Below are positions 53,701 to 64,000 of a DNA stretch of 64,000 nucleotides, piece after piece (the first letter of the stretch is position 1; every line of letters starts with the position of its first letter). Both the position numbers and the translations under genes were made by a program. The notes under the pieces were generated by a model that saw only the letters and a program-made list of their open reading frames with translations, ran no database searches and was not told the origin of the DNA. The stretch is from Paramecium octaurelia. Its lineage: Eukaryota > Ciliophora > Oligohymenophorea > Peniculida > Parameciidae. Where the stretch lies: assembly GCA_905182995.1 (NCBI GenBank), contig CAJJDP010000021.1, positions 645,827 to 709,826 of the forward strand, read 5' to 3'.

Positions 53701-53894
53701 AACCCCCAAACAGAAACTAATTTCAGTGATTTTATGAAGATTAAGGCTTTGGATATTCTCTCATCAGACTCTATTCCAGTAATTTCTTAAGATGCGTTTA
53801 CATTGACTTAATTGCAGCCAAAAGGAGGGATAAGTAATATCTTATAATAATTCTAGGCTTTTTATAATACAAACAATAGTTAGAAACTGAGTGA
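50782..53894 (+). CDS. Glutamine-rich low-complexity protein, about 1,030 aa
   Basis: A nearly uninterrupted frame starting MLNNCYTLRHSPVFRNPK. It is extremely rich in Gln, Asn, Ser and Lys, most Gln being TAA/TAG. Short coiled-coil stretches occur (QLEYRTQF-like, NKIESISKQQ), with SP motifs in the first 200 residues (RSPTRSPFSKP, SPGIIVGIRQT, GSISPLRIQ) that could be kinase sites. One canonical 23-base intron near 53842 gives a short tail (ISFLQYKQQLETE) and the TGA at 53892; without it the frame would run through the next gene's start. No domain is recognised. A standard-code annotator would see it as full of stops. Confidence 0.6.
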
Positions 53895-53939
53895 AATGAT
53901 TTATTTTTTTCTATTGAAATTAATTATTAATATAAAAAA

Positions 53940-56900
53940 TGAATATATTTAATCAGCATCACTTCACTCCAGAAACTCCTTAGTTATTACAAAATTTAAA
54001 TTTAAGAGATGGCTAAGCTGCAAAGAAACTAATATAATTATTATGTCATAGCAGTGAGATCTAATTTCCTCCAATTTAAAATACAAAAATCAAATTAAGT
54101 GAGTATATGGAAAGTCTAACACAAAAACCTAAGAACTTATTTTAACAATGTTCTGAAAAAATTTATGACATATTTGGATAAATGGATAATAGAACAATTA
54201 TTAATTCGATTTTGGATCATTTAGATGAACATTCCTGTATAAATGTTTTAATGTTGTTTTATAAATGCTTGTAGAATTCTGGCTTAAAATAATAAATCTA
54301 TGAAGATGGGTAATAAATAAAATATCATATAGCTATTTATCTGAAATCATTGAAAAATTTGAAAATGCTCTAACAACTCCAAATTCGATTTATATGAAAC
54401 TATCCAAACTCAGTACCACAGGAGACTTTCATATGAATTTAACCAAATTTTTATTGACGCATTACCCAACTGTTTATTCTAAAGAAAATAACCTTTAACC
54501 AAGATAATCAATTTAAGAAAATTCTTTTTAAGTAGAGCCTTCCAGACAATAAAACAAAAATTTCAAAATACCTCCTTTGAAATTACCTTAAAATAGTTTA
54601 GAAATAATTGGCGTAATGACAAGATCAACAAGGAGGGCGGATCCTTTTAAATCATATTCTACATGTTCAAATAGATTCTCGCATTCAATTGATTCTGCAA
54701 TTAAATTTACAAGTGGTTCTTAAGCAATTCATATTGAGGAAGATTAGAATTGCAAATTGAATGCAAAAGAAAAGTAATATGTCCTATATTGATATTAGAT
54801 TATAAAATTTAGCATAATTATTAGGGGGTTATTGTTTGACTCAAGATCTATCATGTTTGCTGTTGAAACAAAGAAGACAACATCTAGAATCTTTAAAAAG
54901 ATTGGGAATCAATACATGGCCAAGTATACTAAAGGAAGGTGAAGATCCACTGGCTGAATCTTTGGAATAGGAATAAAGCAAAACTCAAAAAAGTAAGATT
55001 TGTAGACTCTGGGGAAATATTCTTTATTTCCTCTTGAAAGATATCAAAAAAATCTAGTATGAATTATGCCCTTACTCAGCAATTTTAAATTATTTATGTT
55101 CGAGCTCTTTCTAGAAAAATAAAATATCATCAAAATAAATACATTAAGATTTTGACACTGATATATACCTAAAAAGATAACTTTGTGATTAGAGCAAAAT
55201 CAAGTATGATAATGGATTGATAAGTGAATAGAAGATATATTTTTTAATTTTGGATTTGTTCAATTGTGATCAATAACATATTAAATTGTAGTAAGATTCA
55301 CAAAAAGAATAATCATTTGAAAATGATGAATCAGAAAGAAGCATTGAAGTATGATGAGTTATTATATTCTAAGTCTCCTCACACAGTTGCTAACATTCCA
55401 GAAATGATGATTCCAGTGAAAAATGAATTAGAAAAAGTGGTTTGTAATTATAGACATTCAAATACAACTTAATTCCCATTTTTAAAGCACATTTAATACC
55501 GTTTTAATTTTATTCTTAGTACAATGGATATGAATCAAAATGCCTTTTATGAGTTGGAATCTGATTTACTAGCTATCCTTGAGAAATATTTGAGTTACAC
55601 TCACAACAGAATTTTGTTGCCTTAATTTTTAGACTACATGATCGATATCTTAGTTATGATAAAAAGATAAATAATTGACATCATAAATTGCCAACAATCT
55701 TCATCTCGAACTCCTAATCAATCACAATATATATCCAAATCAGCTAAACATTATTCATAAACTATAAACAATATGTTTAAATCAAATATGTTTGAAACAT
55801 CTCCGGATTAAAAATCAAATTAAAACTAAACTTAGTTATTTCCACAACAGTAACAATTCCAACCGTCTTAGTTAAATTTTTCATCCTAATAACACTAATA
55901 ATAATAGCAGCAGCAATAATATTCCACTTTAAAATTTAAATCGTAGAAACCATTTATTCAAAAGTATCCTCAAATTATCTCCACATATATCAGCATTCTT
56001 TCAAGATTATTTTTGAGAGCAATCAATGATTCTTCCATTAAATTTCTATTGAATGTTTATGTTAATGAAATCTTTTTGGATATGATTAAGAATTTTAGTA
56101 GTTATATATTTTAAGAGTTAAATTCAAATAAGGAAGAGAATTTTGAAATACATGCAATGAGAATATTGTTATTTTACGAATCTATCCTCTTGTTATTTTA
56201 GAAGCATGACAAGGAATATAAATAGCAGGTGAGATTATTTTAAGGGTTTTTAAGCTAACTTTAAAAAGTTCTTCAAAAGTTTATAGAACAACATACTTAT
56301 TTATTGTAAAATCCATAAGTGATTAGGGTGTAGGTTTATAAAAAAGCATTTGAAGTTATAGGGTTGTCGTTTTAATATCCAAATGAAGAATTATCCACCT
56401 TTATGATCAGATATTGTTATGTCAACTTCATTAAGTTGTATTCTTAAAGCAATTTGAATGACATGAAGGAAATAAATTAGAAAATCCAAGAAATTAATTA
56501 GAAATAATAACCAAGCTCAAAATAAGATGAAAAATAATCAAAATAATTAAGTTAGATTTTTATGAACCTATATATTAAGTGCTTGTTTTGCATTGCCTAA
56601 AATAGAAGTGAAGACATTTCAAGAAAATTTTATTAGTATAGGATAGTTGAGTTTCTAACTCAAGAGATAGATTTAGAGTTTGATATCACTTAAAATAGAG
56701 AGTAGCCATTAAATAACTCGTCGTTATTAAAATAAGAAGTAAATTAATATTGATTTCTTTAATTAAATAGTAAAATAATTAAGTGGATTCATCCAGTAAT
56801 AATGAGAGATTGAGTTCCAAAATCAGTGATAGACCTAATCTAAAGCCAAATTAATAATCTGTTCATAAATAGCAACTCCAAGAAATTTAGGAAGAAAAAC

Positions 56901-59671
56901 AAAAATAGGCTAAAAATAATAGTTAAATTTTATTAAAAAAGGTTTTAGTCCCAACTTTGGATTTGGAAGGGAAACTGAAATAGATTAATATTTCAAGTTA
57001 ATCTTATAGCCATAGTCCATAATTTAATACTTCAGCGAAACAATAGTAGAACTAAACTGTATTACAAAAAGTTTCCCCTGATGACGGTTAATAAAATCAT
57101 AAAAGAGGTAATTCAATGCCATTTAAATCAGAATTATGCATTCAAGCTTAATTATAAGAAAGTTTTAGAAGAATGCTATTACAAAAGCATATAAATCCAA
57201 ATAGTAGCGATAAGAAATAACCTGTCCCTAAACTTAATTTACCCAATTGTTAACATGAGAAAGAATAATCGCAACAACTAAAATTAAATTTTTAGAATTA
57301 ACCAAAAGATGAGTTATTCTATTTTAGTGAAAGAAAGTTAAGAAAAATATATTCTGATGAAGAATTACATGCTAATTGTTTATCTCTATTAATTTGCCTA
57401 TTAATTAAGCCGATGAGAGGGACATTAGACGATTTATATTGTTCTTAGTATCCGATTATTAATGGAAAACCCAACATTCTATATTTATTGCATCATCATC
57501 TTAATCATTCCTAAAATGAAAAAGTAATAAAAATAGTTTTATAAAAAATTACAAATATTAAGATTATTAGATTGTTAAAATTATTGTGTATATCACTGTT
57601 TGATATCAAATAATATACAGATTGGTAGAAGATAGCATCAGGAGCATACGGAGTAATCTATCAATGCAAAACCGACTTGCAAGAACCTGAATATGTTGCA
57701 ATAAAATAAATGGGACTACCCAAAAGCATATATGAAGTACTATTGCAATTAATTTATTACAGAGATGTGTTCTTCATGGACTATTTACAGAAATAGCCTG
57801 TATGGAGAATTTTAGATTGACACCCCAAGTTGCTACTCTCTATGATTATGGTGTAACTTCGAGTGATTATATAATTGTAATGAAGAAATACCCATAATCA
57901 TTAAAAGAATGGAGACAATAACAGAAAGGATCCTTTTAGGATAATCTTGGTGTCTATTTGAGTTTGTACAAGGAAGTTCTATAGGCTGTATAAATGTTAC
58001 ACAATCATAATGTTACCCATTACGATATAAAAGCTGATAACATTTTGTTGGATGGTATGCACGTTGTTCTGACTGATTTCGGAGAATCTAGTATATTTAT
58101 TAATGAAGAGGATGAATATTGTATAAGAAATAGGGGCACAGAATATATTAAGTCTCCAGAAATGCTAACATTGACCATGAATTCAAAAAAAGAATAAGAT
58201 ACATATGATAGAAGAAAAAAGGTAGGAACAACTAGGTCCTCTGATGTTTGGTCTCTTGGTTGCTTGTTATTTGAAATATTGACTGGAGAATTATTATTTT
58301 TTAAAAAAGAATGGGTTTAATTTTATCTGCAAGTCACTTAACCCACTGAATAATTAATTCCTGAAGAAAAATAAAAAGTATTTGAATTCTGGTATGTTAG
58401 CTTCTTGGAAATAATGTTTATATCATAGATTTCTTGAAATATGTCCTTGTCAGAGATTAAAAACATAGACCAAATATTGAAAGCGTTTTGAAACGATTTG
58501 AACATGTTCATGCGCTATTAGTAACTAATAATTAATAAAAAATAACTCAATAAACTCTTCTTAACACAAAATCATTTGAAATATTGCTTGAAGATTATCA
58601 TAAGCTGGTTTACTACAATGATGAAAATGTTGAGATTGAACCTGCTTAACCTATTCACTTGTCTTTTTTTAAAGTTACCTAAGAAATTTTTGTTTGTGAC
58701 TAAAACTATTTTAAACAAAATTAAGAAAAGTACCATATATATATAATTTAGGTTGATTGAAGTAGGAATAACTAATGTGATTTCAGATAATCAATAATTG
58801 AAAGCTCACGATTTACACAAATTCCAATATATTATCTTCTCTTTAGAAAATATTTCAAAATTACCAGATTATGTAAAGGCAGCTTAATTAGTCCCTCACA
58901 TGCTCGATTATTTAAGGTAGATTCTTCTTCACAAAGGTAAACTTCTAATTGTTGAAAATCACTCATCATATTTGCGATAAGCCTTGCTTTTGACTTTATG
59001 TAATTTTTTTAAGTTAAATGCTTACGAAGTTCATAACATCTTTAATAACTAGCTACTCTATTTTAATATTTCAAATCTACCTATTTTAAACAAATTATCA
59101 ATTTATTCAAATCAATTAACTCAGCATTTATTAACATATCCTCGATTATAATGCATTTGTGGATGTGTAACATTCATTCTCAAACGAGATTTCAATGATG
59201 AAAAAAGAATGTAGATCTAATAGTGTCATTGCCATGGAAACATGTTATGTAATGGAGGAGCAGGAATGACTAAAGGATGCTCACAATATTTGAAATTTTT
59301 GAGAGTAATGTAAAGTTATATATTAGAAACGATATAAAATATCATGGGAATTAATAAAATGGGGATAAATAGATTTTGATTCCTTTTTGATAGGTCCTTT
59401 TAATAAAGGGTCAATAAGGTAAGAAAGTAGGATCTAAATTTTGTTATCCTCTATGGGATCCAATCATAACTTACTTAATAATTAATCAAACAGCGATTGG
59501 AATGTTTATTAATGCTATAAATGTGATATGTGGATGATTGCCTATAATAGATAATCACATGATTTATTAGTCATTATGAATAATTTGTATCGAAAGAATC
59601 AAAATAAATTTTTCGGTGACAAATTAAAATTACCAAATTTAAAAAATTTTAGTCTTTTAGAATTAAGATGA
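53940..59671 (+). CDS. Helical-region / protein kinase / dead dual-specificity phosphatase fusion
   Basis: About 1,840 aa, starting MNIFNQHHFTPETPQ. The first about 1,190 residues are helical and Gln-rich, possibly ARM/HEAT-like, with a poly-Gln tract near 55900. A kinase domain follows (from about 57620): IASGAYGVIYQC, VAIKQ, THYDIKADNILL, LTDFGES, GTEYIKSPEM, DVWSLGCLLFEILTG. HRD reads HYD, but the catalytic Asp, Asn and DFG are kept. A dual-specificity-phosphatase-like region then starts LIEVGITNVISDNQ; its active-site position reads VENHSSYLR instead of HC..G..R, so it should be inactive. A Cys/His-rich segment (CICGC, CHCHGN, CYKCDM) precedes the C-terminus. The frame runs continuously into the kinase. 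About eight introns (22-32 bases, ending TAG, AAG or CAG) were needed. Confidence 0.7.
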
Positions 59672-59780
59672 TTTACATACAACATAATTTACAAAATTGA
59701 AAACAATATTAATTTTGCTCTTTAATTATAAAATTATACATTTTGAAAAATGTGCTTTTCATATTTTCGCTTTTCTCACA

Positions 59781-60363
59781 TCAACCGAATGGTCTTATTA
59801 ATGTGAATGTTTGATTCCTCTTCTAATCCCCCAAGTTCCTTTTGATTATTTGATGCTCATAAAATCCAGATTACATGTTTGATTCTTGTTCAACTTAGAA
59901 AAAATTCTTAGTTTATAATTATATTGAATACTATAAGAAATGAGAAAACCTGTAGATGTTTGAATAAAATTATTGAGGGCTTAAACTGAAAATTGAAAAT
60001 AGTAATATCTCTGAAGATTTTTTTGAAAAGGGTTTCTTCTCTTCATTCAATTTAATGAGGGGAGAACTAATAGGTTATGTAAATTAAATAGTATTTCACA
60101 TTTATTATCTAAAATATATCTTCTAATTTAAGATGAATTTCTGAAATAAATTCATTTAACTACTTTTTAATTGAAGCTCTTTTGATAAATAAATCACATA
60201 TTAGTCACTTTAGTTTATGTAATATTTAAGGCTTATTCAAATTTTTCATTAAATAAAATGAATTCGCTCGAGAGGGAAATAATTTTTCCAAAAATGATAA
60301 GATTGAATATTTTGCTTTCTTTTTGAAATCTTAATCTAAAGCAATTGGTTTCTGAATATTCAT
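59781..60363 (-). CDS. Possible small protein, about 170 aa
   Basis: Starts MNIQKPIALDQDFKKKAKYS at 60363, and the first about 50 codons read like a real gene (SILSFLEKLFPSRANSFYL). A 30-base GTG..AAG intron is needed. The last exon reads PISSPLIKLNEEKKPF .. NLGDQKRNQTFTLIRPFG with a stop at 59781. The junction between the middle and last exon could not be placed cleanly, so this may be a degenerate gene. No domain recognised. Confidence 0.35.
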
Positions 60364-60566
60364 AATAAATGGATATAATGTTTCTTTCTATTAAACTTTA
60401 TTATTTTTAAATTACAATAATAATTTTATTTTAAGTAAAAAGAAAGAAATGTTTAATAATTCTCTTTTTTAATGAAAGATATGCTTTAAATGAAAGACAC
60501 TAATTACAAAATAAATGTATATTTCTAATTTTGATTCAGTGAAGATATTAATTTATAAAATCAGAT

Positions 60567-61225
60567 ATGTACACTTTTAGATTTATGAAGAACTTGAGCT
60601 CGAATGACTGCATTTATAACAGAATTTTTGGCTATTATATAAGAGCTTTGAAACTCACCTACTTTGGAGACTCAAAAGGTTAGGACTAAATCAAATAAAT
60701 TATTATATCTAACTAGTTTATTTTGCTATTATTTTTCCTAATCTAAGCTTTAATTAAGAATACCTTAAGATTTTTGCAATACTCAATGCGATAATTAATG
60801 TATTAAGTATGCTTCTGGCAATTTATGTTCATTTCTAGATAATCAATCATCTATTGATAGAATAAGTATGTGCATTTCATTCCTAATCATTTATTCTACA
60901 GTGCAAATATTTTGTATAATTTCTCAGACTTGACTTGCTTTATCGAAATTTACTTCAGGAGCATGATTCCATTAAATAATTTCATCTCTATACAATCATT
61001 TCGTTGAAATTTAGACATAGATGTGAGAGGATTTAGTCTCAATAAACAGTCTAGAATGATGTTTAATCAGAATATGTAGGTATTTTATTTTCCATTCAAA
61101 TATATAAGTAAAAATATACATATAGGAATAAATCATTGCTGGACAGTTAGAGTAGAAAATCATTTTAAAAAATTGGAACGCAATTCCAACCATCTAGATT
61201 GACTACTTACCAATTAAAACAGTGA
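60567..61225 (+). CDS. Possible membrane-associated protein, about 200 aa
   Basis: Starts MYTFRFMKNLSSNDCIYN. It includes one hydrophobic stretch (QFILLLFFLIQALI), then basic, helical sequence (LRFLQYSMRQLMYQ). A 32-base intron removes an in-frame TGA and leads to LQEHDSIKQFHLYTII and FRHRCERIQSQQTVQND, ending at TGA 61223. No family is recognised. It overlaps the 3' part of a minus-strand frame, so at least one of the two is mis-ended or false. Confidence 0.35.
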
Positions 61226-61521
61226 TTCTTAAATGTTGATTGGTGTTGGCAGAGGATTAGATGTGATAAGCTAATGAAATATTAGTCCTAATTTAATATA
61301 ATTGAATTAAATAATAGGATAGCCTCTATTTGAAAGAAATATTAATTTGAATTCGCTTCATTTCTTAAAGTTGTTTTAAATTTTTTGAGATTTAAACTGA
61401 GGACTTTAAGCATCTAATCTAATCTTTAATTTTCTCCTGATAGAGTTTGAGAGAAAACTAATTAGTTTAAAACTACTTTATCTACTTAATCGTCATCAAT
61501 GAACACTAATTTGTTAGCCAT
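61096..61521 (-). CDS. Possible small protein, 141 aa
   Basis: Open from ATG at 61521 (MANKLVFIDDDQVDKVVLNQ). The first about 60 codons have good coding composition (FSQTLSGENQRLDQMLKVL). The rest becomes hydrophobic and AT-rich, and the final about 40 codons overlap the plus-strand gene's 3' end, so the true end is probably upstream through an unseen intron or stop. No domain recognised. Confidence 0.35.
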
Positions 61522-61731
61522 TCTTATTTCAATAGGTTTTCTAGAAAACGAATTTTTACGATTTTAATTATTGCTGTAAATTTAGGCTTATTTAATGATA
61601 TTTGTTAAATCGACTCCACTCAAGCAAAAATATGATATACTATTGGAATCACTTTATTTTTGAATTTAAATACGAGATAACACTTTTTGCATTAATATAT
61701 ACTTCTGCACTTTCCTCGAGAATAATAAGAC

Positions 61732-61905
61732 TCATGTGGATTTTGAATCTGAAATGGAAAAATTATATCTGTATTTTCCAGATTGTAATCCCTGTTTCAT
61801 TTTTTATAATTAGTACCCTCTTAACTTGGGTTAAAGTAACTTGTTCACTCTCTTGGATTTACTTAAACCTTTGATAACTCTTAAGAACTCACCAGGATTC
61901 TTTGT
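61732..61905 (-). CDS. Possible 3' exon of an unplaced gene
   Basis: A short coding-like frame reads NPGEFLRVIKGLSKSKRVNK and then QKMKQGLQSGKYRYNF to a TGA at 61732. It is basic and protein-like. No start codon or joining intron could be found upstream (an ATG near 61970 is out of frame), so it may be a fragment. Confidence 0.25.
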
Positions 61906-62070
61906 ACTTCAGATTACTTTTATAAAATTATGATAAGATAATAATTTTAATTAATTGTAATTTTTCCATATAATTTTTAATTCTCCATCAAAATTTTAAT
62001 TCCCATAATATGAAAATCTTAACTTTTATTTATAAATTACCATCTGTAATTTCATCCAACTGTACCTAAA

Positions 62071-62295
62071 ATGTGTAATGCGTAACCTTGGCAGGCTAAT
62101 AGGCCAGATTGCTCAATGAGTATGCTTTCATCTTATTTACTTCATCCCAGAACTGTTACCTCACTAAGCCCAAATTCTGTAAATATCTCAACCTACTATG
62201 GAGATGTGAAACGAAGACCATCCTCGAACCAAACAATAAAAACTAATTTAATAAATCGAATCAAGAACATCACTTAATAGCCAGAGGTGATTTGA
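62071..62295 (+). CDS. Small hypothetical protein, 74 aa
   Basis: A single exon from ATG (MCNAQPWQANRPDCSM) to TGA at 62293. It is Ser/Thr/Asn-rich with a basic patch (GDVKRRPSSNQTIKTN). Base composition is clearly less AT-rich than the flanks, which supports coding. No domain recognised. Confidence 0.45.
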
Positions 62296-62537
62296 CTTAA
62301 TTTTAAAATTTTGATACGAAATATTTTTGATTGTAATAGTTTCACAGGTTTTTGAATAGTATTATCAATTTATTTAAGGTTACTTATATGTCATTCTGCT
62401 AAAAATTTTGTTCTGTAAATTTAATAAGAAAATACTACCTTAAATATACAATTTCAAATTGACTATGCTTCAAAAATTGCGAATAACAAATAGCCAAAGC
62501 AACAGCAAATAGAGCAAATATGAGATCCAATTCTTAT

Positions 62538-62825
62538 TCAGAATTTATATCTTTTAATTTCACTTAGATGCTTGGTGAAACTTCCAACAATAACTTTCTT
62601 TATACTTTCATTAACCAATCTCTATTGATTGTCCTACTACCTCTAAATATGAGTCAGAAATCTCAGAAATCCCAAAAATCTTGGAAACATAATCAAGCCT
62701 GAAAAATCAGATTGCTTCAACAGGATGAAATAGAAAACTCTAAGTCTATCAATTAAAGCCTCATAAAACGAATTATCAATCTTTTTAAGGTTAAATTGAT
62801 GATTAAGGCGAATTAATTTTTCCAT
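62538..62825 (-). CDS. Small hypothetical protein, 95 aa
   Basis: A single frame starting MEKLIRLNHQFNLKKIDN and ending TKHLSEIKRYKF at TGA 62538. It is basic and helical, with a hydrophobic middle (FYFILLKQSDFSGLIMF). No recognised family. A short opposite-strand frame with a repeated Ser-Gln-Lys unit near 62650 stops after 17 codons and was not kept. Confidence 0.4.
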
Positions 62826-63250
62826 CAGTTATAATTTTGATTTAATAATTTCTATGAACATAGTTAAATGAAGAATTCTTATAACTTTAGAACAGTGTTA
62901 TTAAGTAGAGAAATTTAACAATTTCTAAAATATATAATTATAAAGGAACAACATTCTCCAAAGTTATACAAGAAAGAATTAACTTTTACCCAATTTTTGT
63001 TAGAGGTTCCTGTCCATCATTTTTAGAAATTGGGAACGCCTGTATTCTTGTGGATTTGGAATTTGGCTGATTTAATTCCAGTTCCAGATGCAGAATTTGG
63101 TCTCACATTTACATGAAACATTTCAAAGAGAGAATAGAAGTAATTAAAATTAAAAATCTGAAATCATAATACATCAGTTTCAAATCTATTGATTTAACTT
63201 AATATATTATTTTATCCCGGGGTGGATTTATTATTTAAAATTTGATAAAA
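62826..63250. other. Divergent intergenic region with one short frame
   Basis: About 425 bases. The only coding-like stretch is a 34-codon minus-strand frame at 63017-63121 (MFHVNVRPNSASGTGIKSAK), with compositional bias like a real exon but too short to call. The rest is AT-rich with no recognised element. Confidence 0.3.
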
Positions 63251-64000
63251 ATGTTATCTCAAATATCTTAATTGGAATCCCTTTTACGTGGAGGTGGTTG
63301 TGGAACATCAAAGATAAACCCGCTATAATCAGAAATCATAAAGTCAGATAAATAAGATCTTTATAATTTCGTTAATAAATTCAATTTTTATGTTGAGATA
63401 ATTTGCACTAAGGCAGTTGTTGCTTCTGATTAGTCAGAGAATTAATAAATAATGATTGCTCTGTAATGGTTTAGTTTTTAAGAAGAAAACATTCACATAC
63501 TTAACAAGAATGCGAAAAGTACGATTTAGTTTTAGAGGGAATTAGAAAGTTATTGAAAAGCTGTTTGATCTACATTAGAACAGATTCTTTTAAATGTTTA
63601 TAAATCCTATAAACAACAGCGTCTCTATCTAATTTATATTTAACTTCTATATGCTAAATGAATAGAGATTTATGAAATGTGATTTATAACAGGAATTTTT
63701 GGACATATCTGATGAACTAAGATAACATATAGAAATAGAGAAGAATGATTTGATTCAAAATAAATGGAACTCTATCTTTTCTTAACAAAAACTTCTTTCG
63801 AAATCTCACCTATCAATAATAATATAAGGAAAGAAATCTGAAAAGGATTTTTAAGTGGTATTATTGGTTCTATAATTTAAATGAAGCCAAATGAAAAATT
63901 ACTTGAATCATTGTTTCTTGGAGCTTGTCATCTTTATAATTTATATATTGTTGATAAAAATAGAAAATAGTTTGATGTTTATTATTCAATTGATATGTTA
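63251..64000 (+). CDS. Partial unknown helical protein, runs off the window
   Basis: Starts MLSQISQLESLLRGGGCGTS and continues to the window edge with no final stop. A 20-base intron near 63460 joins ENQQIMIAL to RKHSHTQQECEKYDLVLEGI. Later exons read EFLDISDELRQHIEIEKND and, after a 29-base intron ending AAG (63860 area), PNEKLLESLFLGACHLYNLY. The exon path between about 63570 and 63690 is uncertain. It is helical and could be a TPR-like repeat protein, but I do not recognise it. Confidence 0.5.

Noticed and set aside
61602-61874. 90-codon plus-strand hydrophobic frame
   Set aside because: It looks like a membrane protein only because it is the complement of AT-rich sequence; the minus strand has a more protein-like frame there.
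62649-62700. Plus-strand MSQKSQKSQKSW frame
   Set aside because: It ends at a TGA after 17 codons with no GT donor to splice around it; the opposite-strand 95-residue frame is preferred.
63216-63226. Short GC-rich patch cccggggtgg
   Set aside because: It is isolated, without repeat or hairpin context, and is probably chance.
1-64000. Widespread in-frame TAA and TAG suggesting pseudogenes
   Set aside because: Families such as PCNA, Prp3 and the kinases are intact when TAA/TAG are glutamine, so these are sense codons.
1-64000. tRNA or rRNA genes, CRISPR arrays, insertion sequences
   Set aside because: I looked for tRNA-like T-arms, regularly spaced repeats and transposase motifs and saw none; a covariance-model scan would be decisive.

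Overview
The window reads as ciliate macronuclear DNA, most likely Paramecium. Four things point there. Long reading frames only appear when TAA and TAG are read as glutamine and TGA is the sole stop. Coding frames are broken by tiny introns of about 20-32 bases that start GTA (rarely GTG) and end NAG. The DNA is very AT-rich, and genes sit tens to a few hundred bases apart on both strands. The first gene looks like a trichocyst matrix protein. Nothing bacterial, viral or CRISPR-like was seen. All gene models were assembled by eye, so ends and small introns are approximate. A standard-code ORF caller cuts almost every gene here into fragments.

Layout. 0-8.8 kb (minus strand): a trichocyst-matrix-like secretory protein, one very long TPR + IQ-motif protein, and two small proteins. 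9.4-11.7 kb (plus): a PP2C-fold protein that has lost catalytic residues, followed by an active-looking protein kinase. 11.8-21.5 kb (minus): a PX-domain protein, a RhoGEF with lipid-binding domains, and a large cysteine-rich membrane protein. 21.9-23.8 kb (plus): poly(A)-binding protein. 24.6-30.0 kb (minus): an acylated calcium-dependent protein kinase, splicing factor Prp3, and an EF-hand/coiled-coil protein. 30.1-38.3 kb (plus): an inositol trisphosphate receptor type calcium-release channel. 38.9-42.4 kb: small and coiled-coil genes around PCNA. 42.5-46.3 kb: a divergent pair, an unknown coiled-coil protein and an LRRC49-like protein. 46.4-49.1 kb (minus): a potassium channel with a cyclic-nucleotide-binding domain. 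49.2-59.7 kb (plus): a START-domain protein, a very glutamine-rich protein, and a giant helical-region/kinase/degenerate-phosphatase fusion. 59.8-64 kb: small, weakly supported genes, then the start of a gene that runs off the window.

There is no operon logic; neighbours are mostly unrelated. A calcium and membrane-signalling flavour does recur (release channel, calcium-dependent kinase, EF-hand protein, secretory-granule protein, PX/START/DH-PH proteins, a potassium channel), though this may be chance. The most distinctive items are the kinase plus dead-phosphatase fusion, the PP2C pseudophosphatase beside a kinase, the TPR-IQ giant, the DH-PH-PX-FERM-like arrangement, and introns with a relaxed base before the final AG.
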